Assembly: GCA_022605425.2 (NCBI GenBank)
Contig: CM061250.1
Location: 186,001-250,000, forward strand
From: Hamiltosporidium tvaerminnensis
Lineage: Eukaryota; Microsporidia; Dubosqiidae
DNA length: 64,000 nt
Reading direction: 5' to 3'
The notes beneath the pieces were generated by a model, which did no database searches, was not told the DNA's origin, and saw only the letters and a program-made list of their open reading frames with translations. Each line of letters begins with the position of its first letter. The first letter of the stretch is position 1. Positions 54,401-64,000 of the stretch are shown in pieces. The translations under genes and the position numbers were made by a program.

Positions 54401-56969
54401 TTTGAGAAATGTCTTCGGATTCTAATAAATCGCATTTCATGTAGAAAATAGAAGCTTTTCGTTTCTATTAACTATTAACAAATGATTTTTCCTTTATTGA
54501 TTGAATTAAATACGCGAAAATCCAATTTGCTTAGAAAATACACAGCTGCCTTATATACGTGTATATCATAAATATTTTAAAATTGCGTTATAAATAAAAA
54601 TCTAAAAATATGAATTTTTTGAAGTAAAATATTTTAGAAAAAAAGGTAAAAACCGTCATGTTATACACACAATTTGTATTATGAAAAAACTCCTCAAAGA
54701 CTCCGGATTAAAAATATTAAAAAAAACATGATTAAAGAGTTACAAATATACAAATTATTAAATATTTGCCTTTACTTTCGAACCTCATTTCATATTCCGT
54801 GAATAGATCTCTTTGAATTGCATCAATATTCATTATCGCAGCTTTAAAATATGGAGTCAATCAGAGTACTCATTATTGATGAGATAAGCTACAATTTCTT
54901 CTATTATTTATTAAAAATACTTTAGATATCGAAGCTAGTGAGAATGTGTTGAAATTTTTATAGAAATAGAAATATTCATACCGTTAAGCTCAAATATGTA
55001 CACTAGAATATTTTATTATTCATTTCAAAAAATCATTTAAAATCTGTTTTTATCGAAATGTCAAAGTAGGAAACAGTTTTTTTGGAAGAATCTGGTTTAT
55101 ATAAAAGAAAAGACAGTTTGAAATCAACGATTTTTTCCAAGAAATGCATAAAACACATGATTTTGCAAAAATACTTAATAATTGCATAAATATGCTGCAG
55201 ATTAGAAAATATACTATTTAATAAGTAAAAGAGCTCAGTTCATTATAGGCGATTTTCTGGGCTCAAAAATATTATATAGTTTCTATCAGCTTGTACAATA
55301 CAAAATTTTTCAAGTTATTCTCATTATTAACCTAAGTTATTTAACACCAACGTATGAGATTGATACTAGAAATTGAATGTTTTATTTTTACAATCTATAA
55401 AATCTCTTTTCTTCATATCGTAAGTGTTAAAAAACGGTATATTATAATTTAAATTTTACTCGTCTTTTAAAGTCACATATTTCTCGTTTAAAATATCCTA
55501 TATTTTATATATTGGGTTATAGTTGTAATGAAATAATAGATTTATTCTCAAAGCGTTTTTTAATTTAATGGAGATTATGTTTGCGATTACAGTTTGTATT
55601 TTTCTTATCTAAAAATTTAAATAAACTTGGTTTTTAACTTTCGAATATAAACTTACGATTTTATATAGATAATCGCTTCTAGATCATAGCGACATAACTT
55701 GTAGTTTATTTTGTATAAATTATTCAAATGTATAATTTTAGTTTTTTGTGATATTTAATTTAGTATTTCAAAGAACAAAAATTTCATCGCATTTTCACTT
55801 CAATTTATAAATTATCCAACAAACTTGGAATTGGGTTATAAACACAGTATTTTCATATTAAATAATTATTTCGCAGAAATAATGTATGTTTTTAAATTTT
55901 ACGAGACTATTAGTCAATCAAACGATGAATATGATTTTGAAAAATACTAATAGAAATGCAAAAAACTTCTCCCCGATTTTAACTTTTAATCTATAAGATT
56001 TTTATGGCGATAAAGCTATTAATACAGTCTCGTGATGCGCTCTTCCTAAACGAATTAATTTAGATTAAAGAAATGAAAAACTTTTAATTATATTTATGGG
56101 AAAAAATGTTAAAATGATTATAAAGCACCATTGCGATCGTTGCCAACCACTTACATATTTCGTCTTGAGATAAAGATTAAAATGTCTCGATATATAAAAC
56201 CACCGAAATCAAGTCGTAACAAATTATAAAATAATTCACAAACACCTTATAAAAGCAGTTACTAACCATATAAAGATTTTTATCTCCACTTTAAATTACT
56301 CATCGGATAGCAGGGAAGATGAAGGACAAAAATTTACTTCCGGCTCCTCAAAAAAACTTTAGGCAGATTTTCATAAAAATATAAGAATCTTTTACATTGA
56401 TTTCGCCCATTACGAGCTAAACCAAACCTCAAATTTTCGATTCTGATTTATATTTTGACTGCAAACTTAAAACCTCAATTGAATTTGCTTTTACGTCAGT
56501 TTCAAAACCCTAAAACTTGAAAAAGGAGATATCGTGTCATCACAAGCAATGCCATATTCCGCTTTTTAATCAAGCTACCAAACAAAAGGTTGATCAATCT
56601 CAAAGTAATTTAAATAAAGATAAACTAATATTTTCTTTATAATTCTATTATGAGCGAAAAATCTATTGATATAGTAATGACCAAAAAAACTAGTTTCGTT
56701 CTATCTCGGGATGTGAAATGAATTAAATTTTTTGCCAAATTTTTTATTATTATCAAATAAATATATACTTATTTTTTTATTAAAACAATTAACATATATA
56801 GACATAATGCATATATTTGTACAAAACGAGATTGACTATGAATGATCATATTAAAGTAATTTTTTTACGGATAAAAATTATATAATTTTTGGTTTCAAGA
56901 TATACGAATGAAGATTTTGAAAATTATAAAAGAACTTAATAAAACAAATAGCCAACCTTTTATTCTTTA
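51471..56969. other. Longest gene desert of the window, 5.5 kb
   Basis: No gene or recognised repeat. Frames are short and without a C-run at their starts (for example 53156-53374). Composition is uniformly AT-rich, consistent with very old, unrecognisable mobile DNA. Confidence 0.55.
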
Positions 56970-58627
56970 TTATCTTTTCTCGATGCTCATCCCCTTCTTC
57001 ATTCGAACAAAAAAATCAAAAGATTGTACAAGTGTCCATTCATTACTAAAATTTGCTGCTTTTATAGAAAATCCCGCGGATTTATAACAAGAATTATTAT
57101 TAAGCAAATCACGTATTAGGAATATAAAGATTGAAAATGACGCCTTTTTAAACTTTTCCATTATATCATCACGAGACATAGTAGTCTGGTTAGGGCTTAA
57201 ATCCCTGGATAAATCAAGAGGAAGCTCATACTTTTGAAAAATTTTATCACAATCAAATCTACTTATATCTTCAAACACTAAATATAAATCAAAATCGGAA
57301 GAAGAAATTTCATTAATGAGTTGTAATGAATTAGATATGGTTTTTAAAACCTGAATAATATCAACAAACCCTGAAGAAAAAGGTTCATCCAAAAATTTTT
57401 TTATCCAATCCATATCTTTAATATTGTTTAAAATATTTATATCATAGAAAGGCTCTAATCTTAATTTATCTAAATTATTAAGAACAATTTCTGAAAATTG
57501 TATGAGAATAAGGTTACAATTTAAAACAAAATAAATTTTGGTTCTCGAAATATCATTTTTTACTTTCTCAAATTTTTTTATTGTATTTAATTTTAAAAAA
57601 TCTATAAATTTTTGTTTAAAATTTTCAGCCGGTTCGGCTGTATTCAGTTCAAATAGATTGTATGTATCAAATCCATCAAAGAAAAGGTCAAATTGATCAT
57701 GATTTGCTTGTTTATTCAAACCGTTAAAACACATTTTTTCCGACAAATATACAGAACTATTGCAGATTAAAGCGGTAAGTTTGTCAAATAATACTAGATT
57801 ATCATATCCTTTTTCTAAAAACTCGGCATTGAAAATTGCTTTATTAAAAGTTATTTGACCATTTATACCACAAGTAGTGGATAACGATATACTTTCTCCA
57901 TTCTTTAAAAACTTTCGAGCCTTGTGATATTCATCAAAATATTTCAGAATTTTAAAAAGAATTTTAGTATATTTATTGAATAAATATGTGATAATCACAG
58001 CATTTTCATCTGAGTCAATATATTTTAATTTTGAAATGAATGATTCGACGAATTCTGAGTTTATTTTTTGTCCAACACTTTTTGCAAGAACTCTTTCCCT
58101 TTGATTGTAGACATATTCAGGCAGATTTGTTTCTATATCATCTAAATTAGAAAATGTAAAATTTTTCAAAAATTCAAACACTTTATCATAAAACATATTT
58201 GTGTTTAAATCCGTTTTTTTATAGAATAATTCTTCCTTTTGTTCCTTTAAAAATATATTGATTTCAATAAAACAGATAAGATATAATTTTCTTACATCCT
58301 TTTCAAAAATAATATCCTTATATTCATTTACCTTTGCTATCAATCTTGGAATTATTTTTTCTTTTAAATTCTCTACCGATATAATTTTGCAACATATTTT
58401 TCAGCAAAAAGCGTTGCGATAGAATTCAATTCTTTGTGATTTTCTATTCTAAAATGCAATGAATTACAACCTTTCAAATATATTGCAATATCGTGCAAAT
58501 ATGTGATTCTTGATTTCGTTTTCGGCTTAGGTGGTGTAGTTTTATTCAAAGCTTTGGTCGGTTTTGAATTCCTTCTTGCAGCCGATGCCATGTAATTTAT
58601 AAATACTATCCAATAAAATATAACCAT
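56970..58627 (-). CDS. Unknown helical protein, reading frame broken by one base
   Basis: Not recognised. Two frames together make about 550 residues. The first (58627-58373, 84 codons) starts after CCCCC, has a hydrophobic head (MVIFYWIVFINYMASAARR), a basic Pro/Lys stretch (KPTKALNKTTPPKPKTK), then HDIAIYLKGCNSLHFRIENH. The second (to 56970) continues without its own C-run: open from at least 58376, with ENLKEKIIPRLIAKVNEYKD, then long amphipathic helices. The join needs a -1 phase change inside GCAAAATTATATC (about 58380-58392), for example one more A in the A-run. All-alpha and without signature, it could be a vesicle-tethering or chromosome-structure factor; no function assigned. A decayed paralogue lies at 61.6-62.45 kb. 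A 726-bp element has inserted 82 bases before its start. Confidence 0.6.
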
Positions 58628-58635
58628 TATGGGGG
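58628..58635 (-). promoter_or_regulatory. C-run before the start of the broken 57-58.6-kb gene
   Basis: CCCCC (58631-58635, minus strand) lies 4-8 bases before ATG at 58627. The downstream frame's first ATG at 58343 has none. This supports translation starting at 58627 and makes the two frames parts of one gene. Confidence 0.6.
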
Positions 58636-58692
58636 AATTATTTAAATGGTTTTTAATATAAGTAGGTTCAAAAATATATTCACGATAATTAT

Positions 58693-58708
58693 ATTATATT
58701 TTGCCAAA
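58693..58708 (+). repeat. Left 16-bp target-site duplication
   Basis: ATTATATTTTGCCAAA, identical to 59435-59450, immediately flanks the 58.7-kb repeat copy on its left. Confidence 0.85.
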
Positions 58709-59434
58709 AGTGGAGGGAGAATAATCACATAAAATATTTTTGTTTGGCAATGAGTGTGTGAAACTGGTGTGAGATCATTGTTTATATTTTTGATGGTAAT
58801 AAAAGAACACTGCATCTTCGGTTGTTCCATAGGGGTTTTTATGAAGAGGAGAGGTCTGAGAAATGGAGAAACTTTTTCTACAAAGTTATTGTAGTTTTTT
58901 ACGTAACCAGATTGCAGACCGCTGCTAAACTTGTAGGTAATTGCCATGTAAAAGCATGGAAACCTAGCCTTGCTCACTCGGGTTAGAAGACTTAGCTTGG
59001 GAGATATAAAAATAAAAACCATTAAAAGCCGGGAGACCTAAGTAGCAGGTTATAACTGTTGATATGACATTGCACTATCTAGTTGAACTCCATATAGGTC
59101 TCTGAAATATATCTTAGCTAGAAGTTTAATGGTTCAGAAGTGTAGAGTAAGTGGGAATGCTGCATAGTCTTGAGGGAGTCCAGGGGGCTTCGGCCTTCGA
59201 TCACACTTCATGCAACGGACATTAAAAAACTCCGGGTAACTGCCTCGCCTAATAATTAGGTTCTACACACCTGGTAGATGAAAGGCTTTGGGACGTAGGT
59301 ATTACAGGGGTTACCGATAGAGTGTTGGGGTAGCAGTCATTTATGTTAAACCTAGAGCTGCGTTAATGACATGAAAACAAATATAACACTTGCACCTATT
59401 TTCTAAAAGATGTGATACTTTTAAATAAAGATGA
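58709..59434 (+). mobile_element. 726-bp repeat family, copy with perfect 16-bp target-site duplication
   Basis: Begins AGTGGAGGGAGAATAATCAC and ends GATACTTTTAAATAAAGATGA. It is bounded on both sides by ATTATATTTTGCCAAA. A duplication this long, with no inverted repeats at the element ends and no coding capacity, is what target-primed reverse transcription leaves (SINEs, truncated LINEs), not cut-and-paste transposition. Length agrees with the copy at 50.4 kb (726 bp). Inserted just upstream of the 57-58.6-kb gene in divergent orientation; the lack of differences in the duplication suggests a recent event. Confidence 0.92.
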
Positions 59435-59450
59435 ATTATATTTTGCCAAA
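59435..59450 (+). repeat. Right 16-bp target-site duplication
   Basis: ATTATATTTTGCCAAA, identical to 58693-58708; marks the 3' boundary of the inserted element. Confidence 0.85.
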
Positions 59451-59565
59451 TTTCGAAACTAGCTTTTAAAATTTAACGGTTTTAATAATATTAAAACGGG
59501 AAGGTTTATTGATCTTATCATTAAAGATTAAATCAAATATCCTATTTTGAGATATTCCATTATTT

Positions 59566-59750
59566 AGTGGAAGGAATGATGACCCCATTAAAACCATTTG
59601 CTTGGAAATATGTGTGCGAAATCGTTTTATAAACTATTGCTAGTATTTGATGGAATATAAAGCGTAACAAATCCGTGTTTTAATTCTTCTATGCTCATAC
59701 TTTTATGATTAAAAGCAACGATTTGAAGAAAAACAGCCTCAAAAGCCGAT
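59566..59750 (+). mobile_element. 726-bp repeat family, 5' relic
   Basis: AGTGGAAGGAATGATGACCC matches the family's 5' end (AGTGGAGGGAGAATAATCAC), followed by TTTGCTTGGAAATATGTGTG versus TTTGTTTGGCAATGAGTGTG and TTGATGGAATATAAAG versus TTGATGGTAATAAAAG. Similarity fades after about 190 bases. It lies 115 bases after the 58.7-kb copy in the same orientation. Confidence 0.5.
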
Positions 59751-61599
59751 TACCTGACATAGAAACAAGACCATAACTCATAGAACCTAAAAGTAAGAGA
59801 TTTAAGGAGAATAATAAAAGAAAGTGTGGATTTTTAAATGGCAGAACTCAAAAAAATGTAGAACATTGACTAGTGGTGGAATATATTGGTTCTTTGTTCA
59901 TCTTCGAAACTGAGAGGTAAAAGAGTATTTTATTTTCCAAATGAGTATATTTGAAGTCCACAATTCCTTGTTTTTCATAAAATGATTTTTAATTTTATCC
60001 TAAAATTTTATATTTTTGTTTCGATTGATTTTTACATTAATGGCGTTTGTTCTTCGTCACTTATTGTTTGTTAATTTTTTATTTAAAGTTGAAAATAAAA
60101 CTTAGCTGATATGTATTTCGGGTTTTAATCGTAAATTATTTGGATGTAATCTCCTTTGTCCAAGAAATAGCTATTTAATCTGTACATGTAATTCAACTTA
60201 TTCTTTAGTATATCATTTTTAATATTTTAAAAACAGAAAATAGTATTTTTAATTAAACAGTTCATTTATTAAACATAAACCTGATAAATTTTATGAAAAT
60301 AAAAATGGAATTATATATTCTAACACATTCTTTTTCATATTCGAAAAACTATTTTGATACATGAAATATTTATTGAACCTATGTATATTTATAATTATAC
60401 TAGATTGTGAGTCGGCATCATATATATTATAAGCATAAAGAATACCAAAGAAAAAAAACCAATCTTGAATATTTAAATGAAATAAAAACAAAACCGCTTT
60501 TAATATATAGGGAATATTAATTTACTTTTTTTATTCAAATATAATAACAAGGCGTTTTTTATTCTTTTTGTCGAACGAATTAATTAATCAACATAGTGCA
60601 AATATTTAGTAATAACATTATTATATAGTACATTTTTTTTTGTTTGAACATCTAACATAGATGAAGATTATAAATCTTTGGATTAAATTTTAAGTGATTG
60701 TATGTTCAAATTTAGGTATTTGCTGAAAAAAATTGTATTTTGATTTTTATCTACAAAATATAAATTAATAATTTTTATAAGTAATATGAGAAAAACTAGA
60801 TTCAAATAGTTGATTTATTCTTAACTTTTTCTTTACTATTTATTTTTGAACGTTTGTATAATAACTTTAAATGTGTGATACAATCTCATTTAATTCCTAA
60901 AAATATCTATTTTTATAGAAAATTTAGTTGAATTTCTGAAATATTAATTCACATAAAATAACGTATAAATAATACTAATAGTAAAAGTAATGCTTGTATA
61001 AACTCGCAGATTCTTGTTTTCACAAAACCATGCAAGTGATTACAGAGATTTTAAGATTTAAAAGATCGCTATGTAAATCATAAAATTATATTTCTCGTGC
61101 AACTTCCAGATTTTAAAACTAGCAGCATCTTCCGATACTACACGCATATTGTAATATGAAGTAATTTTATTTTAATATATTTTATAATTGCGAAAAAAAC
61201 GTTTAAAATATGACAAATTACAATTAAATCCAAGAAATTTTTCATCTATATTTTTTTTATGCGATAGCGACCTAAGAATTTTTTGAAAAGTAACAAGTTA
61301 GCTTGTAATAAAGGTTTGATGTTAATTTAGGCAAACAATAGAGAGATTCTGGTAAATCTAAGAAAACAATGTATAATTCAAACTGACTACATTTTAGTCT
61401 TTGAGTGTAAATCTATTGTTATTCAATTTTTTTTCGCATATTTAAGCTTAAAAGGCTTCAAAGTTGTTTATCTTAGATTTCAAGTTTTTATGAACTTTAA
61501 GCTAAAATATATTATTCGTAAAGAGACTTAGAGTAAATCTTATATTCACAACGATTGTTTTTATTCCTTACATTTTATGCTATTTTTAGTTTTACAATA
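59751..61599. other. Non-coding stretch
   Basis: About 1.85 kb without a supported gene. Its right part may be the fully decayed 3' half of the pseudogene that follows. Confidence 0.5.
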
Positions 61600-62450
61600 C
61601 CACAGATTTTTGTAGTTGTGTTTTCTATGTCATTTATAACAAATATGCGATGATAAAATTCATTTTCTGATATTGAGCATCAAATTTTCCTTTGTTGTAA
61701 GGAACTTTTCGATTGAAATTATGGTAAACAAATAATTTCTTGGTGTCATTACTCGCTAAGAAAGTGCTCATTCTGATATTCCCCGAACTATTATAAAATT
61801 TTCTGAAGGAATATCATGGAAGTGATATATAAATATAGTTTATAATCAAATTTTCTCTTATTTAAGATATTTTAATTTTAAATGAATGGTTTTATGCAAT
61901 ATCGTTCATATATGATGCTAAAGACTCACAAGAAATCTTTCCATTCTATTAAGAACACATAATTGCAGTTGGATTTCTATATTATCCAAATTTTACTTGT
62001 TATATTATCTAAAAAATACAAAAAAAATTGTTAAAAAATAGACTCTTAGCAATATGATACACTTTAAGCATTAATTACATGCATCCTTTGTTCTTTCAAT
62101 ATGTTATTAATTTACGCACAACAAGAAGGTAAATAATCGTTGTATTCTTTTCAAAAAGTTCATAATTAGACTTTATTTTATTTATGAATCTTCGAATATT
62201 TTTCTTTTTGAATTATCTTTTGATATGATTTTCAGAATATATTTTCCCGGAAAAATAGCTACAATTGAATTCACTGCTCTGGGATTTTTTATTCCTAAAG
62301 ATTTACAACATCACTTGATTTACATTGCAATATTGTCTAAATACGAGATTCGATGTTTCATTTTCGGTTTAGAAAGTGTATTTTGATTTGAAATTTTACA
62401 GCGTGACTTATTATTTTTTTAATCTAGAATGCCGTGTAAATCAATAATAT
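61600..62450 (-). pseudogene. Decayed paralogue of the 57-58.6-kb gene
   Basis: Plus-strand blocks run parallel to 57900-58600. GAATTCACTGCTCTG(G)GATTTT matches GAATTCAATTCTTTGTGATTTT; TTGCAATATTGTCTAAATACG matches TTGCAATATCGTGCAAATATG; GATTCGATGTTTCATTTTCG matches GATTCTTGATTTCGTTTTCG; AATCTTCGAATATTTTTCTT matches AATCTTGGAATTATTTTTTC; GGATTTCTATATTATCCAAATT matches TGTTTCTATATCATCTAAATT. Order and spacing agree from about 61900 to 62450; 61600-61900 is weaker. Stops occur in all frames. Same strand as the intact-looking gene. Shows that this unknown gene belongs to a duplicated family. Confidence 0.75.
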
Positions 62451-62734
62451 AATCAAATATTATTCGTTAATTTTATAAGTAGTTATTCTGACCGAATTTG
62501 TTAAAGTATAAGGATTGTAAATATTTTCTTTTTAGCTTAAATTTTGCCCAGACTATATACATAGTGTAATATTTTCCCGCGTCTCTCAGAACAAAAGAGA
62601 GAAGTCTGATATTTAATTTTGTTTTTTTTTGTTTAAAAAGAATAAAAAAAATGGATAATTATAGCGTTTCATCATTGTTGATTTAAATATAATTTTTATG
62701 ATTCAAATTATATAATAATACTATAGTGTGATTC

Positions 62735-63400
62735 TTTGGGTGTGCAGAGAAGATAATCGCATTTAAGATGTTAGCTGAGCAATATTTGACTAAATATATG
62801 TGAAAAAATTGTTTGAATTTTGGTAAGATAAAAATACCACTATGTTTTTAGTTGCCGTGGAATATCTATAAAAAAGAAATTTTTTAAAAACCCAACATAT
62901 ATATGTGCTCATTACTTTACAGTGTTTCATCATTAGATTTTCTGTCGAGTTATTAGGCAATATTTATGCAAAAGCATATAAATATAGTTTGGATTCTTTG
63001 TTTTAGAAGACTTAGCCCTCGTGTAATACAAAAAATCTACACTTTAAAAAGCTAGAAAAAGTAAGTGTCTGGTTATACTATTTAATATGAAATCATAACA
63101 TTTAGGTTGATATCTTGTAGAGACCAAGTTAAATTTTTATAAAAGGTTGATTAAACTAGGCATATTACTAGTCTTGGTGTGGCCAAAGATTATTTCTACC
63201 TAGAATAACAAATTTGATAACGAATCTTAACAAAAATCGAGAGAATATTCACCTTTAAATAGTTTTTACACATTGTGTATTGAAAGGCGTTTTTATCTAA
63301 GCCTTCCGAAGTTAACGGATGAGTTTTTACAACCAGATATCTATATTGAACAATGAAGTTAGTTGATATCATAAAAAAATTCAAAATGCGCTAATTTAAA
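62735..63400 (+). mobile_element. 726-bp repeat family, decayed copy at 62.7 kb
   Basis: Keeps the order of the family: AGAGAAGATAATCGCATTTA (versus GGGAGAATAATCACATAAA), GGTAAGATAAAAATACCACT, GGCAATATTTATGCAAAAGCAT, TTAGAAGACTTAGCCCTCGTG, GTAAGTGTCTGGTTATACTA and TTGAAAGGCGTTTTTAT. Heavily substituted. It lies upstream of the pseudogene as the 58.7-kb copy lies upstream of the gene. Confidence 0.7.
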
Positions 63401-63570
63401 CAACTTAATATTATTGTGTATAAAATTTAAACATTTTTAGAACTAAATTTGAACTTATTCAATTATAAACCAACTATACAGCAAATAATTAACTTAATTA
63501 AATCATTATCTCAAAAATTTATACTTTTTATTTATTTATTCGCGTATAATAGTTTTTATAACACGATTAA

Positions 63571-64000
63571 GTAAAGTATAGGTTAGTAGAAGAAGTCAAT
63601 AAGAAGAGTGTAGAAGATGCTCAACTTGCAAAACTATATAACGAAATAGAAAAACGAAAACTCCATTCAAAGTTGTATAATGCAAGGGGAAATGAGCTTG
63701 TAAGTGTTAATGACTCTTATAGATGGCTAAAGAAAGGGAATATTAGGTTACACGATGAAACAGTGTTCTGCTATATCCAGGATAGAAATGTATTCTGGGG
63801 AGCAGATGGTCTGTGTCAACGCTGCAATAAATCCGGTAAAGCTGTAGATCATATAGCAACTCGATGTGAAAAAATGCTGGGTCATGACTACAACAGACGG
63901 CATACCGAAGTGGCTAGATGCCTACACATACTTCTCCTGAATAGATATAAGTTTAAGTCCTTGAAACGCATTGGGAGTCACTCAGTTCAAGAAATTCTTG
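63571..64000 (+). CDS. R2-like non-LTR retrotransposon, C-terminal part of reverse-transcriptase polyprotein (partial, runs off the window)
   Basis: An uninterrupted frame begins after the TAA at 63568 and is open to the end (143 codons). It reads YRLVEEVNKKSVEDAQLAKL, then YNARGNELVSVNDSYRWLKKG, CYIQDRNVFWGADGLCQRCNK, VDHIATRCEKMLGHDYNRRHTEV and CLHILLLNRYKFKSLKRIGS. The Cys-x2-Cys-x(n)-His-x4-Cys followed by RRH is the zinc-knuckle-like motif before the endonuclease domain of R2/NeSL-type elements, which insert at specific sites. The sequence is 5'-truncated here (no fingers or palm). Codons look intact, unlike the copies at 45 and 48 kb. Its continuation is the KYDLLANELG segment seen at 4.3 kb. 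Confidence 0.8.

Noticed and set aside
1-64000. CRISPR array, operon or prophage
   Set aside because: No regularly spaced identical repeats with unique spacers, no bacterial signals; genes are eukaryotic. The tandem arrays have no spacers.

Overview
The window looks like a piece of a microsporidian (fungal-lineage, obligate intracellular parasite) chromosome with an unusually large, transposon-rich genome. It is strongly AT-rich. The recognisable genes are eukaryotic, intronless and shorter than their yeast or animal homologues: Cac1, Ctf4, Sub2, a SNAP-25/Sec9-type SNARE, Orc4, an Spc25-like protein, Top3, Rna14 and eL33. Most genes have a C-run (CCC to CCCCC) a few bases before the start codon, a signal known from microsporidia. 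The R2-like reverse transcriptase and Tc1/mariner remnants also resemble those reported from microsporidia. A Hamiltosporidium- or Nosema-like genome fits, but the genus cannot be fixed by reading alone.

Layout. From 1 to about 11.7 kb the sequence is gene-dense and all genes are on the minus strand (Cac1, Ctf4, Sub2, plus tRNA-Pro). It is saturated with minisatellites, many with a GGTGTTA / TAACACC core, both between genes and inside their reading frames. From 11.7 kb to the end, isolated genes sit in long non-coding stretches filled with decaying mobile elements: SNARE (14.5 kb), Orc4 (19 kb), Spc25-like (21.6 kb), a small membrane protein (28.6 kb), Top3 (34.8 kb), Rna14 (43 kb), an unknown small gene (46.6 kb), eL33 (47.3 kb), and an unknown helical gene broken by a one-base frame change (57-58.6 kb). 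A decayed paralogue of the last gene lies at about 61.6-62.45 kb.

Mobile DNA. (1) A non-coding family about 726 bp long, with at least nine copies or relics on both strands (12.3, 15.45, 20.5, 30.2, 41.9, 50.4, 58.7, 59.6 and 62.7 kb). The 58.7 kb copy is flanked by a perfect 16-bp target-site duplication, which points to insertion by target-primed reverse transcription. (2) A short tRNA-derived SINE-like family, two copies (3.4 and 41.0 kb). (3) R2-like non-LTR retrotransposon pieces at 4.2, 12.15, 45.2, 48.2 and 63.6 kb; the last is open in frame to the window edge. (4) A second LINE type at 51.2 kb. (5) A Tc1/mariner relic at 24.8-26.2 kb with long inverted repeats ending at TA.

Themes. 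Several genes act at the replication fork or in chromosome maintenance (Orc4, Ctf4, Cac1, Top3, Spc25-like); others handle mRNA (Sub2, Rna14), membrane fusion (SNARE) and translation (eL33). They are not an operon; the grouping may be chance. The most notable points are the 726-bp retro-family with its duplications, the tRNA-derived SINE, an Orc4 without a recognisable P-loop but with the KRxKSR arginine segment kept, and two genes with a -1 frame change at a homopolymer.
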